Positions 10,204 to 19,296 are shown, numbered from the stretch's first letter. The stretch: DNA of 58,053 bases from Candidatus Flexifilum affinis (GCA_016713325.1 JADJPJ010000103.1:1-58053); one strand, 5' to 3'. The notes: generated from the letters alone by a model not told the origin. A program made the numbers and translations.

Positions 10204-11154
10204 ATGGATCAAACCACCCTCATCATTAACCGCGTCCTGCCCGTCTTTCTGCTCATCGGCCTGGGCGCCGTCATCCGCCGGACGGGCTTCCTTTCGGAGA
10301 AGACCATCGACGATCTGCGCAAGATCGTGGTCAATCTGGCGCTCCCGTCGGTCCTGCTGATCTCGTTTCTGGGAATCGACCTGCAGCCGGCTTATGTGCT
10401 GGTCTTCATCGCCCTGTTCGTCCTGTGCACGCTCCTGCTGCTGTTCGGCCGCTTTCTGAAGACGCGCCTCAATGTCCAGCAGGGCTACTTCCCGTTCATG
10501 ATGACCGGCTTCGAGTACGGCATGCTCGGCGTGAGTCTGTTCGGCAGCGCCTATGGCCTGGAAAACCTGGGCTATATCGCCGTGATGGATCTGGGGCACG
10601 AGCTGTTCATCTGGTTCGTGTTCCTGGCCTTTCTGCTGATGCGCCGTGACGGCCTGCGCAGCCCCCGGCAGTTGATCGGCGCGTTCTTCCGTTCGTCGGT
10701 GATCCTCGGCATCCTGGCCGGCATCGCCCTCAACCTGCTGGGACTGCGGACGATCCTGTACGAGGGCGCGGTCACGGGCGGCATCATGGCGACGCTGGAA
10801 TTTCTGAGCCAGCTCACCATCCCCCTCATGCTGATCATCATTGGCTACAGCATCCGCATCGACCCGTCGGCGCTGCGTTCCGCCGGGCTGGTGATCGGCC
10901 TGCGCCTGGCGATCCTGCTGCCGCTGATCTTCGTCCTCAATGCCGTCTTCATCCGTGGGCTGCTGGGGCTGGATCGCGGGTTCGAGGCGGCGCTGTTCAC
11001 GCTGTTGATTCTGCCGCCGCCGTACATCGTGCCGCTGTACATGCCGCCGGATGTGCCGGATGAGCGGCGCTACGTCAACAACGTGCTGATGCTGTACACC
11101 GTGGTGTCGCTGGTGATCTTTGCGGGGTATTTCGTGATGAATCCGACGCTATGA
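10204..11154 (+). CDS. AEC-family transporter (auxin efflux carrier-like)
   Basis: A 316-residue inner-membrane protein with about ten membrane segments in two halves. The N-terminal half has VLPVFLLIGLGAVIRRTGFL and VVNLALPSVLLISFLGIDL, the characteristic first helices and LALPS crossover motif of the AEC/PIN-like family. The C-terminal half repeats the fold (FLSQLTIPLMLIIIGYSIRI, then LLILPPPYIVPLYM). A GTG at 10186 in frame is an alternative start; ATG 10204 fits family N-termini better. The gene is intact. Likely a carboxylate or small organic anion exporter; the substrate is unknown. Confidence 0.88.
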   Translation: MDQTTLIINRVLPVFLLIGLGAVIRRTGFLSEKTIDDLRKIVVNLALPSVLLISFLGIDLQPAYVLVFIALFVLCTLLLLFGRFLKTRLNVQQGYFPFMMTGFEYGMLGVSLFGSAYGLENLGYIAVMDLGHELFIWFVFLAFLLMRRDGLRSPRQLIGAFFRSSVILGILAGIALNLLGLRTILYEGAVTGGIMATLEFLSQLTIPLMLIIIGYSIRIDPSALRSAGLVIGLRLAILLPLIFVLNAVFIRGLLGLDRGFEAALFTLLILPPPYIVPLYMPPDVPDERRYVNNVLMLYTVVSLVIFAGYFVMNPTL

Positions 11155-11297
11155 GGGATGAGAGATGAGAGAAAGGAGCCTGCCATTAGCGTTCAAGCGG
11201 GGGGGGGCGGGGCCGAGGCGCTTCTGCGCCCCTCTGGTAAGCCGTACGCCTCGCGGCGGAGGCGGACGCGCTGGCCATTCACCAGCTTTCGGCACGG

Positions 11298-11726
11298 GTG
11301 CAGGAGGCGCTGACGCGCGCCGGCAGCCTACAGCAGTTTGGGCCGATCCCCCTGCCTGTCGTCGAGCGGGCGGCCCGGCAGGGGCACGTCACCGTGGCGG
11401 AGGCGGACGGAGCGCTGGTTGGCGGAGTCTTCCTCGAACCCCTCAGCGCGGAGCAGTCGGCGGCGTGGGGCATCCCCCAGGCGGAACACTGGTTTCTGAG
11501 CAAGCTGATGATCGACCCGGAGCAGCGCGGGCAGGGATGGGGAAGCGAACTGGTGGCGGCGCTTCAGCGGCAGATCGGGGCACGACGGGGAGGGATCGTG
11601 CTCGACTGCTGGGCGGGTAACGTCAGGCTGCGGCGCCTGTACGAGGGGCTGGGATTTCGTCTGCACGGGGAGTTCGACGAGGAAGATTACCGGATCGCGG
11701 TGTACGTGTGGGAAGCTGGTCGCTGA
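11298..11726 (+). CDS. GNAT acetyltransferase, N-terminus uncertain
   Basis: The acetyl-CoA binding core is clear: FLSKLMIDPEQRGQGWGSEL with the R-x-x-G-x-G/A loop, then GIVLDCWAGNVRLRRLYEGL and GFRLHGEF, the standard GNAT beta-bulge and C-terminal strand. The frame is open upstream to 11241 without a proper start, and upstream sequence at 11200-11216 holds a nine-G run, so the true N-terminus is probably lost to a homopolymer error. The GTG start given is the first usable one. The substrate is unknown. Confidence 0.7.
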   Translation: MQEALTRAGSLQQFGPIPLPVVERAARQGHVTVAEADGALVGGVFLEPLSAEQSAAWGIPQAEHWFLSKLMIDPEQRGQGWGSELVAALQRQIGARRGGIVLDCWAGNVRLRRLYEGLGFRLHGEFDEEDYRIAVYVWEAGR

Positions 11727-11787
11727 GGACGCTAGGCAGTTTGGCCAATCGGTTCTATGCTTGAGGCGTTCCGGAGCAGACATCGCA

Positions 11788-12967
11788 ATGCGTAGAACTG
11801 TTTGTGTTATCACCCTGGCGCTGCCGATCGAGATCGACCCCCGTTCCTTCCGCCAGATCGAGCGGCTGGCGCGCGATTATGCGGTCACCGTGATCGGCTT
11901 TGGCACGCCCCCGCCCGCCTGGAAGGATCTGGGCATCACCTGGCGGGCCGTCGATCGATCGCGCAACCGGGTGCAGTTGGCTATCGAGCTGCTGCTGCTC
12001 ATCCTGGGCCGGCTGATCCCCGCGGCCTATGATCTCTATTTCTGGCGGCGCCCCGTTACATGCAGACGCTCCGCTATGCCGTCGAGTGCCGCGCCGACGC
12101 CTACCACGCCAGCGACTGGGCGGCGATCCCCTGGCGGTGCGTGCGGCCGAACAGATGGGTGGGACGGCGAAGGTCGTCTTCGACGCCGACGAGCACTGGC
12201 CGACCGAGCGGGAGAGCAGTCGAACCTGGCGGTGGTTTTTCGGGCCGATGATCCACCACTTTCTGAAGCGTTTTGCCTCCGGCGTCGACGCCTCGATCCA
12301 CGTCTCGCAGTCGCTTTCGGACAGTTTCGAAGCGGACTACGGCCTGGGCGGCACGGTCATCTACAACGTGCCGGACGCCGTGGAAACGCCCGATCATCCG
12401 GTCGACCCGGAGCACATCCGGCTGATCTTTCATGGCGCGGCGATCCCCAACCGCCATTTGGAGGTGCTGATCGACGCGATCGCCCTGTGCCAGCCGCGCT
12501 TCGAGCTGCATTTCCTGATTGTGGGCGATCAGACGTACGTCGACTGGCTGAAGGGGTATGCCCAGCAGAAGGCGCCGGGTCGTGTGATGTTCCGTCCGCC
12601 GGTGAGCATGCACGAAGTGGTGCGGACGATCGCCGACTGTGACCTCGAACTGAGCTGGACGGCGCCGACCACTTACACCAATCGCTACACCCTGCCGAAT
12701 AAGTTGTTCGAGGCGGCGGTGGCCGGCCTGGGGGTGATCGTGGGGCCTGGCACGGCGCACGAGCAGTTGGTCACGCACTATGGCTACGGCTTCGCGGCGC
12801 GGTCGTTCAGCGCGGAAGATCTGGCGGCGGCGGTGGATGCACTGACGGTCGAACAGGTGACGGCGCTGCGGGCTGCGGCGCGACAGGCGGGGAAGGTGCT
12901 GAACGCCGGCGTGGAGCTGGAGAAGATCGGCCAGTTATACCGGGGGTTGTGGGCGGGGGATACGTGA
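11788..12967 (+). CDS. GT4-like glycosyltransferase, frameshifted
   Basis: The N-terminal Rossmann half starts MRRTVCVITLALPIEIDPRS (glycine-poor variant of the GT-B opening) with DYAVTVIGFG; the middle reads YHASDWAA and KVVFDADEHWPTE. The C-terminal half has RLIFHGAAIPNRHLEVLIDA, FELHFLIVGD and the donor-binding region NKLFEAAVAGLGVIVGPG, equivalent to the E-x7-E motif of GT4 enzymes. Two frame changes between 12045 and 12125 break the reading in the linker. About 390 residues when joined, a normal size. Probably adds a sugar to a cell-surface glycan; the specific donor cannot be told. Confidence 0.75.
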
Positions 12968-13035
12968 ACCCCTCACCTGACCCCCTCTCCTGGGCGAGCT
13001 CGCCCACGCAAGCGGGGCGAGGGGGAACCGGCTGC
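12968..13035. repeat. C-rich palindromic repeat, family B
   Basis: A CCCTCACC...CCCCTCTCC block is followed by an inverted GGGGCGAGGGGG half. Related copies occur at 35737, 41857, 44366 (several) and 52805 in this window. It starts directly after the glycosyltransferase stop. Confidence 0.6.
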
Positions 13036-13107
13036 GGAGAGTCTTAAGGTAGATGAATCTTCTGTCGCGGCGCGTTTGATGGCGCGAGACGTTCTGTGAG
13101 CGGCGGT

Positions 13108-13137
13108 GGCGGACACGCCAGGGCATGTCCCTCTGAA
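13108..13137 (+). repeat. Degenerate palindromic repeat, family A
   Basis: GCGGACACGCCAGGGCATGTCCCT resembles the family A unit (GCGGACGC, loop, GCGTCCCTACGAA) but has lost the terminal TACGAA. It lies between the glycosyltransferase and HerA-like genes. Confidence 0.45.
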
Positions 13138-13157
13138 GCCGCGGGCTGGCCGGTGCC

Positions 13158-14855
13158 TCAGCCGATGCGGCGGGGGCCGTCCTTGCGCGGGGCGCGCACT
13201 TCGCCGACCGGTCGGCCAGTGACCACTTCCTTCATGGCGTCGTAGAAGGCATCGTCGTAGCCGCGCGTCTTGACGACGACCGGCATGGGCACGGCGTGGC
13301 CCATGATGATCACCTGCTGCTTGGTATCGAGACGCGACAGCACCTCGCGCAGGGCCACGGCGCCGCTGATGCCCATCAGCACGGCGGTGATGTCGCGATC
13401 GTTGTCCAGCAGGGCGGTGACGCGCGTGCCGATCTGGCTCATCACTTCTTCGTCGATACCGCTCGGCCGCTGATCGACCACCAGCAGGGTGACCTTGTAC
13501 TTGCGCATTTCGCGGGCGATGACGCCGAAGGTCGTCTGGTTGGCCACCTTCGGGTCAAGAAACTTGTGCGCCTCTTCAATGACAATCAGCAGCTGCGGCG
13601 GCTCGTGCGCCTTGTCGCCCAGCGCCTTCTCGACGCGCTCGACGTATTGCTCGTGGATGCGGCGGGTGAGGAAGTTGGCGACCAGCATGTAGGCTTCGAG
13701 CGAGTTGCCATAGCGCCCGAACTCCAGCACGATGCTGCGCTCCTCTTCCAGCGCGGCCATGATCTGCGCGACGCTGTCGGCGGCCGGCTGGCGGGTGAGG
13801 AACTCCCAGCGCTCGAAGCGCTGAAGGCGGCGCTGGAGGGCGGCGAGCGTCCCGGCCCGGTGGGGCGACTCTTCTTCGACGGCGTCGAAATCCATGGCCC
13901 CGGCGTCGATCAGGCGGGCGATCCAGTCGGCGCCCCACTCCTTGCGCAGCATGCGGGCGGCGTCGAGCATGGCATCGGACAGGTTCATCGAGACGCGCAG
14001 GTTTTCCAGGTCTTCCGGCTCGATCTCGTTGTAGCCGATCTTGACGTCGAAGTCGGATTTGGCGTCGCGGCGTCGGGTCGATTCCGGGTCGAGTGTGTAG
14101 ATCAGCACCTTGTCGGAGCCGAGCACCTGGCGCAGCCCCTTGGCCTGGACGCCGCGTTCGTCGGGGGCGGACCAGCCATAGTCGTTGTGCATGTCGAAGA
14201 TCAGGGCGGTGGCCTGCTTCTTGGCGATCACGCCGGCCAGGAGCATGCGGGTGAGGAAGCTCTTGCCCGTGCCGCTCTTGCCGAAGACGCCGATCGAGCG
14301 CTGCACCAGCGCATTGAGGTCGAGGTTGATCTGGGTGGTCTCCAGTTCCAGAGGGGCGCCGACGTTGAAGTGCGTCTCGTCCTCCGGGCCAAAGACGGCG
14401 TTGACGTCCTGCACGGTGGCGTCGTAGACCGGCATGAAGTGACCGGGGATGGTCTTGACCGGCTTGGGTTTGCCCAGCGTGTGACCGGCCTCCTCGTCGA
14501 TCGCGAGCAGGGGCTGCACGTTGATCTTGCCGTAGGCGGCCGTACCGCCGTAGACCTCCGCCAGAAACGGATCGCTGAAGTCGGGCGGGGCGCTCTGGAT
14601 GTCGGGGTTGGTGTTGTCCAGCACCACGTCGGTGATCATGCAGAAGAAGCGTTTGTGCTGCCCGTGCACCACGATGTAGCGGCCCACGGCCAGATCTTCG
14701 ATCGGCACGCCGATATCCAGCTTGACGACCAGCCCTTTGCTGAGCGAGCCGCCGACCACCACCCCAAGCCGGAAATCGACGGGATCGGCCAGGATGGACT
14801 CGCGTCCGCGAGGGAACATTTGTTCTAGATCGTAGGGCTGATCGAAGGCACTCAT
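13158..14855 (-). CDS. HerA-like ATPase (DUF87 / HAS-barrel)
   Basis: A 565-residue intact protein. The N-terminal 150 residues are beta-rich (RLGVVVGGSLSKGLVVKLDI, YIVVHGQHKRFFCMITDVVL), fitting a HAS-barrel. Walker A is GVFGKSGTGKS at about 190-199, followed by TALIFDMHNDYGW. Walker B is LLIVIEEAHKFL near residue 420, with QRPSGI and IGTRVTALLDN as sensor regions; the C-terminal LSRLDTKQQVIIMGHAVPMP is typical of HerA/FtsK-like DNA pumps. HerA hexamers translocate on DNA and often pair with the nuclease NurA; no NurA is next to it here. It faces away from a gene encoding an NDT/TIR-like domain. Function could be DNA end repair or phage defence. Confidence 0.88.
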   Translation of the reverse strand: MSAFDQPYDLEQMFPRGRESILADPVDFRLGVVVGGSLSKGLVVKLDIGVPIEDLAVGRYIVVHGQHKRFFCMITDVVLDNTNPDIQSAPPDFSDPFLAEVYGGTAAYGKINVQPLLAIDEEAGHTLGKPKPVKTIPGHFMPVYDATVQDVNAVFGPEDETHFNVGAPLELETTQINLDLNALVQRSIGVFGKSGTGKSFLTRMLLAGVIAKKQATALIFDMHNDYGWSAPDERGVQAKGLRQVLGSDKVLIYTLDPESTRRRDAKSDFDVKIGYNEIEPEDLENLRVSMNLSDAMLDAARMLRKEWGADWIARLIDAGAMDFDAVEEESPHRAGTLAALQRRLQRFERWEFLTRQPAADSVAQIMAALEEERSIVLEFGRYGNSLEAYMLVANFLTRRIHEQYVERVEKALGDKAHEPPQLLIVIEEAHKFLDPKVANQTTFGVIAREMRKYKVTLLVVDQRPSGIDEEVMSQIGTRVTALLDNDRDITAVLMGISGAVALREVLSRLDTKQQVIIMGHAVPMPVVVKTRGYDDAFYDAMKEVVTGRPVGEVRAPRKDGPRRIG

Positions 14856-14899
14856 GACACTACATTCTCCGTCAGTTCATTACGGGTTGGGGAACCCAG

Positions 14900-14991
14900 A
14901 TTATACCACAAAACGGCCACTCCATCCGCTGCGAAGCGGCACGCCATTTGGTCACGCGCTCCGCCTTGAGACAGCTAATATCGAGTATAAT
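14900..14991. promoter_or_regulatory. Divergent promoter region between HerA-like and NDT/TIR-like genes
   Basis: TATAAT on the minus strand (14905 to 14900) is placed to drive the HerA-like gene, and TATAAT on the plus strand at 14986-14991 lies 43 bases before the likely GTG start of the neighbour. Neither has a good -35 at 17 bases. Between them lies a hairpin-forming inverted repeat, CCGCT-gcga-AGCGG (14927-14940), which could be a shared operator. Confidence 0.45.
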
Positions 14992-15034
14992 CGGGAACTT
15001 CATTCAGGCGCTACAACGTGAAAGGGTTCGTACC

Positions 15035-15832
15035 GTGGCGGAAATATCGGAGGCTCAGATTTTGCGGCAGATCAAGAGCCGGTTGATCCGCTCGGAGGTG
15101 CAGGTCACGGCGCCGTTCCCGATGAAGGGGCTGCTGATGGACGCCGCGCTGACCACCCCCGCCAACACCCTGATCCTGATCGATGCCCGAATCTCGACCG
15201 ATAAGGACGTGCTGACCACGGCGTCGAGCAACCTGGAACGCTTTAAAGAAGTGATTGGCACCGAGCACGGCTTTGTCGCGGTGCCGATCGGCGCGCCGAC
15301 CTACGATCTGCCCAATGTGGAGCCGCTGGATCGTGTGGTGGCATATGCCAAGATGCTGGACAAGGGGGAACGGGAGGACAATGTTCCGCGCCGCAAAGCC
15401 CGCGATCTGGACGCCGTCGTTCAGGCGGAACCTGAAAAGCCGAAGACGCTGTTCGTGGCCATGCCCTTCGCGCAGGAATACGAAGACACGTTCTTTCTGG
15501 CCATTTCCGCAGCGGCGCAGCAGCACGGGCTGGTCGCCCAGCGGATGGACGCGATCGTCTATGACGACCTGATCATGACCAAGATGCACAAGAGCATCAC
15601 GTCTTCGGCGCTGTTCATCGCCGATCTGTCGCAAGGCAATCCCAACGTGATGTACGAGCTGGGGTATGCCAAGGCCAAAAACAGACCGACGATTCTGATC
15701 TCCGCCACGCCGGTGGCCGAGCTGCCCTTCGACGTGCGCGGTTGGCCGGTCACGCAGTACAAGCTCGGTCAGGTGCACAAGCTGGCGGCGGAACTGAGCA
15801 AGCAGATCAAGGAACTCAAAGCGAAGGAATGA
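15035..15832 (+). CDS. Protein with N-terminal unknown domain and C-terminal NDT/TIR-like domain
   Basis: The start chosen is GTG 15035 (MAEISEAQILRQIKSRL), behind AAAGGG and downstream of a TATAAT; the upstream TTG at 14948 would overlap that promoter. The C-terminal half (about 138-250) reads KTLFVAMPFAQEYEDTFF, LVAQRMDAIVYDD, ALFIADLSQGNPNVMYELGY and PFDVRGW. This pattern belongs to the nucleoside 2-deoxyribosyltransferase/TIR-like fold, with E208 in VMYELGYA as the candidate catalytic glutamate. The N-terminal half (MDAAL, TLILIDARIS) vaguely resembles a degenerate nuclease core but I cannot assign it. Length is 265 residues. It is divergent from a HerA-like ATPase, a context seen in some defence systems. 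Confidence 0.6.
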   Translation: MAEISEAQILRQIKSRLIRSEVQVTAPFPMKGLLMDAALTTPANTLILIDARISTDKDVLTTASSNLERFKEVIGTEHGFVAVPIGAPTYDLPNVEPLDRVVAYAKMLDKGEREDNVPRRKARDLDAVVQAEPEKPKTLFVAMPFAQEYEDTFFLAISAAAQQHGLVAQRMDAIVYDDLIMTKMHKSITSSALFIADLSQGNPNVMYELGYAKAKNRPTILISATPVAELPFDVRGWPVTQYKLGQVHKLAAELSKQIKELKAKE

Positions 15833-16105
15833 GAGACGAGAGATGAGAACGTGTTTGCCGATGACTTGGGCGGACACGTGGGTTCGCGTCTTCAACGCAA
15901 CGGGCATGTGCAGGGACGCACCGGTGTGTTCGCCCGGAAACCTACTGAACTGCGTCTTCACAAACTCGCCTACGCCTATAAGCTTTGAGGTTCTAAGACA
16001 GATTCTTTTTTCGAACACTTGTGCAAAAATGCAGTAGGCCGTAGACTGTTTCCAGAAACGCCGTATGCCTGGCGCCACAGGCAATGACAAAAGGGAGGCA
16101 ATCCG

Positions 16106-16612
16106 ATGGACGCCATGCTGAAGATGGGCATCTGGGAGCAGTTTGGGGCGGCAATCGACATGCTGGACGACGCCATTCGCCTGTGCCCCGACTCGCTGTG
16201 GACGTCGGTCGTCTGGAAGGACCCGGACGACGCGCGCTATGGGCAGTACTGGTATGTGGCCTACCATACCGTGGTGTGGCTGGATCTGTACCTTTTCGGC
16301 GCGTCGGAAGGGTTTGCGCCGCCGCCGCCTTTTGTCCGCGGCCAGCTGCCGGAACAGCCGCATACGAAAGAACAGGTGCGCACCTATCTGGCGCAGTGCC
16401 GCCAGAAGTGCCAGAGCACTCTGGAAGGATTGACCGACGAAAAAGCCCAGCAGATCTGCAAATTCAACTGGATTGAGACGCCCTACCTGATTCTCCAGAT
16501 CTACAGCATGCGACACGTTCAGGAACACGCCGCGCAGTTGAACCTGCTGCTCGGACAGCACGACGTGCCGGAACTCGACTGGGTGGCAACGGCCAGGAGT
16601 AATGCGACATAA
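16106..16612 (+). CDS. DinB-like four-helix protein
   Basis: A 168-residue soluble protein starting at ATG 16106 after AAGGGAGGC, a very strong ribosome-binding site. The helices and the spaced histidines (YHTVVWLDLYL near residue 55; RHVQEHAAQLNLLLGQ near 138-153) match the DinB/YfiT metal-binding pattern H, then H-xxx-H. Family members include bacillithiol or mycothiol transferases and many of unknown substrate. A 273-base gap before it holds no convincing gene. It is followed by a strong terminator. Confidence 0.75.
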   Translation: MDAMLKMGIWEQFGAAIDMLDDAIRLCPDSLWTSVVWKDPDDARYGQYWYVAYHTVVWLDLYLFGASEGFAPPPPFVRGQLPEQPHTKEQVRTYLAQCRQKCQSTLEGLTDEKAQQICKFNWIETPYLILQIYSMRHVQEHAAQLNLLLGQHDVPELDWVATARSNAT

Positions 16613-16663
16613 TCTATCGGTAGAACGATCTCAGCCTGGTCCGGTCGGGGCTGACGGCGGATG

Positions 16664-16699
16664 AAGAGCGGGACACCTGCGTAGGTGTCCCGCTCTTTT
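16664..16699 (+). terminator. Strong hairpin terminator after DinB-like gene
   Basis: A perfect 15-base stem (AAGAGCGGGACACCT with its complement) and four-base loop ends in TTTT. It lies between two convergent genes and may serve both. Confidence 0.85.
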
Positions 16700-16708
16700 C
16701 ATGATGGA

Positions 16709-18709
16709 TCAGGGTGCGGCGGCGAAGGTGATGAAGCGCGGATAGGGGATGCCAGGCCACGTTCCGATGTACCAGGCGAGACGATGGTTAAAGCTGTGGC
16801 GGATCGTGCTGTCGTCGACGTACAGTTCCAGGATGTAACAGCAGTCGGTGAACGACTCGCCGAGATCCTGCATGTCGATGTCGCGCAGATGCACGAGACC
16901 GCTGCCGACTGTGCCGGTCGCATCGGTGTTCTTGAAACCGGAACCATCATCGGCGTCGAAGTGATAGTGCGGGCCGTAGGTAACCGTGGCCGGCGGGCTG
17001 CCGCCGCGGACATACAGGCTGAAGGCGAGATAATGATCGTCACTAAATTCGCCCCATACCTCAAAGACGCTAGCGCCGGCGGGCGCTTCGCCACAGGCCT
17101 GCACAACCTTGCCTTCGTCCGGCAGCTGCATCTCCAGGCCGGAGACCACGGGACGGGTGTTGTCGAGCTGGATGTGATGATCGACCGGCTCACGATGCAG
17201 ACCGGCCGAGTCTTCCCATTCCAACCAGACGACGTAGTGATCCTCACGATCGCGACCGGCGGCCGGACCGGCGGGCAGCGAGAGCGTATCCCAAACGGCC
17301 AACCGGAGCCCGGCGTTGACGCAGGCATTCGAGAAGCGCACGCCGTCGCCATCGACGTCAAAGCCTGTCTTCGCCTCCAGATACGGTAAGGCCTCCATCC
17401 AGCCATCCGGGTCAGTTTGCAGCGTCAGAGCCACTGCCGGGTTGTACGAGCAGGCGCCCAGCCAGGGATCCCAGTTGGCAATTTGCCAGGTGGTTTGAAT
17501 GCCCGTGCCTGTTCCGACCGCTGGCACCGCTTCGGCGATCTCGCGGACCACGACGCGGAAGCGCTTCACCTCACTGTCTGGCAAGAAGCCGTCAAATGGG
17601 ACGTACTGACCGCAGGGCTGGCGAAAATCCGGATCTGTGGCGTTGCGATACAGCCCTGTGAATGCCGGATTCACGCTGCCTATCGATGCCACACCCCCTT
17701 CAAAGTCGGCGACCAGGTGATCGTCACCGCACATCGTCTGGATGTTGGGATCGTAGACCGGCTCACGAAAGGCGATGTGAATAGCATCCACCCCGAGGAA
17801 GCGAGCCGCCGGCTCGAATGGGGCCACCAGATCTTCATTGTGGAACACGATTGCTCCGCCATAGCGGAGCACGTCGCCGTCGGTGAAACTACTCTCACCG
17901 TCGTAAAGGATCTCGGTGGAGAAGAGCAGCGAGCGTCGATCCGGCTCACGCCGCCCCGTCAGGCCATCCAGGCCAAAATCGACGCCGCGCATCGGGATCC
18001 CGGCCGGAGTCGGCGGCGAAAGCAGCTGGCTCTGATGCGGCAGGACGATACCATGCCGCGCGGAAAGAACATCGCCATCCAGAATCAATGAATTACGCAG
18101 ATACGGTGCGGTTCCTTCCACAGAGAACCAGATATCGATATTCAGTTCGTGTAGGACACCCTGTAGCTTGCCGCCCAGCCAGTCGTCCGGTGGGGTGCCG
18201 GTCGCGATGTCGATGAAGCGCCGCAGGTTCTCGTCGCTGCCCACAAAATGCAGGCCATCGAGGCCGATGTTGAAGGAAATCTGGAAGGGGGCGACAAGGG
18301 CCTGGTTAGGGATGCGGAAGCCCGGCGTGAACAACACGTCACCCGCCGTGAAATTGCCGTGTGGGCTGTCGAGCTCTGTTGAGAAGGCGACGATGCCCCG
18401 TTCAAAGTCGAGGATGTCTACTGCGTCGAGGCCAAGATCCTGGACCACATCGAATTGACGCGCCAGCCACGCGTTGCGGGCGCAGACCCGGCCGTCGAAA
18501 CTGAGCAGGTCGCCATCGGAAATGTAACGGTTGCCGTCGAAGGGAACCGGGCCATGGCTGATGAAGTCTTCTTCGGTCGAGAAGGCACCGCTGCGGCACC
18601 ATTCAAGCGTATCGATTTCCTGGGCGGTTGCCGTCCAGGACGTTGACAGGAGTAGAACGAAGAGTAACAACGTCCAGAACCCGACGTGAACACGGTTTCG
18701 TTCAAGCAT
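16709..18709 (-). CDS. Secreted protein with four internal repeats, function unknown
   Basis: Start ATG 18709 follows AAGGAGG with good spacing. The signal peptide is MLERNRVHVGFWTLLLFVLL with cleavage probably after TATA/AQ. Residues 43-315 hold four repeats of about 50-58 residues with the pattern FSTE, variable loop, DGDVL, I/V-x-x-x-x-x-L, then GLDAI: at about 43-100 (SDGDLLSF, LGLDAVDIL), 108-157 (TAGDVLFT, IGLDGLHFV), 195-252 (LDGDVLSA, FGLDGL) and 262-314 (TDGDVLRY, LGVDAIHIA). The remaining 350 residues contain several Cys pairs and no motif I recognise. 666 residues, intact. The repeat may form a beta-propeller-like or beta-solenoid fold; this is inference. Export to the cell surface is likely. 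Confidence 0.75.
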   Translation of the reverse strand: MLERNRVHVGFWTLLLFVLLLSTSWTATAQEIDTLEWCRSGAFSTEEDFISHGPVPFDGNRYISDGDLLSFDGRVCARNAWLARQFDVVQDLGLDAVDILDFERGIVAFSTELDSPHGNFTAGDVLFTPGFRIPNQALVAPFQISFNIGLDGLHFVGSDENLRRFIDIATGTPPDDWLGGKLQGVLHELNIDIWFSVEGTAPYLRNSLILDGDVLSARHGIVLPHQSQLLSPPTPAGIPMRGVDFGLDGLTGRREPDRRSLLFSTEILYDGESSFTDGDVLRYGGAIVFHNEDLVAPFEPAARFLGVDAIHIAFREPVYDPNIQTMCGDDHLVADFEGGVASIGSVNPAFTGLYRNATDPDFRQPCGQYVPFDGFLPDSEVKRFRVVVREIAEAVPAVGTGTGIQTTWQIANWDPWLGACSYNPAVALTLQTDPDGWMEALPYLEAKTGFDVDGDGVRFSNACVNAGLRLAVWDTLSLPAGPAAGRDREDHYVVWLEWEDSAGLHREPVDHHIQLDNTRPVVSGLEMQLPDEGKVVQACGEAPAGASVFEVWGEFSDDHYLAFSLYVRGGSPPATVTYGPHYHFDADDGSGFKNTDATGTVGSGLVHLRDIDMQDLGESFTDCCYILELYVDDSTIRHSFNHRLAWYIGTWPGIPYPRFITFAAAP

Positions 18710-18996
18710 TTTGGCCTCCTTGCGGCAAATGGCTGAACAAGAACGAACCGGATTCGAAACAGGCTGCGGGGAACTTGCCCTGTGGAGGAAAGATTGGCCT
18801 GCCAATAAAGAGGGCAAGATGCGATTGTGAATTCTGTAACTAATCCCACTATACGATGATCTTAAGATGCTGGTCAAGCATGCCAAGCATTGGAATCACG
18901 GTTCGTATAGCGCTCGCCAGCGGTATGGAGCGGATTGGCTGCTGCTATGCGTGGCCCATCAGGTCCACACACGGGAAAAAGCGACTTAGAAACAGG

Positions 18997-19296
18997 TCAC
19001 TTCAAAATGGATTTACGGCTTAACGAAAGCGCTGTACTGCACCCCTGAGACGCACTGTTGAATTTCATGGGCATGACGCCGGGGACGAGCGATGTGAGAA
19101 GGGAAATACGCAGCAGCCAACCGGCGACGACCATCCCCCCTACTGCAATAGTGAGGAAAGCAATTCGCAGCGCCCAACTCCTGAGGACAGCGGAATACAT
19201 GGCGAGTACTATCCTTGCCGGGCTGGCGAGCGCCCAAAACAACGGAGCGCTCACAGCTGAAAACGAACCTGCCTCAGCCGTGGTAACGGCCGGCAT
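18997..19296 (-). CDS. Small putative membrane protein
   Basis: A 99-residue reading frame with hydrophobic stretches FSAVSAPLFWALASPARIVL and LRIAFLTIAVGGMVVAGWLL. It lies 22 bases downstream of the PPM-like/propeller gene in the same direction. No family is recognised. It could also be a chance frame, since codon bias is weak and no strong ribosome-binding site is visible. The stretch 18710-18996 upstream of the repeat-protein gene shows nothing else beyond that gene's probable promoter region. Confidence 0.35.
   Translation of the reverse strand: MPAVTTAEAGSFSAVSAPLFWALASPARIVLAMYSAVLRSWALRIAFLTIAVGGMVVAGWLLRISLLTSLVPGVMPMKFNSASQGCSTALSLSRKSILK

Noticed and set aside
2813..12967. The broken genes in the left part as genuine pseudogenes
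   Set aside because: Single-base frame changes inside otherwise conserved text across many unrelated genes fit sequence error better than decay.
13296..14828. A 510-codon plus-strand frame opposite the HerA-like gene
   Set aside because: The minus-strand protein has Walker A and B motifs; the plus frame is repetitive Gly/Asp/His/Val text.
15843..16037. A 64-codon frame between the NDT/TIR-like and DinB-like genes
   Set aside because: No ribosome-binding site, no domain, and it overlaps a decayed family A repeat at about 15868.
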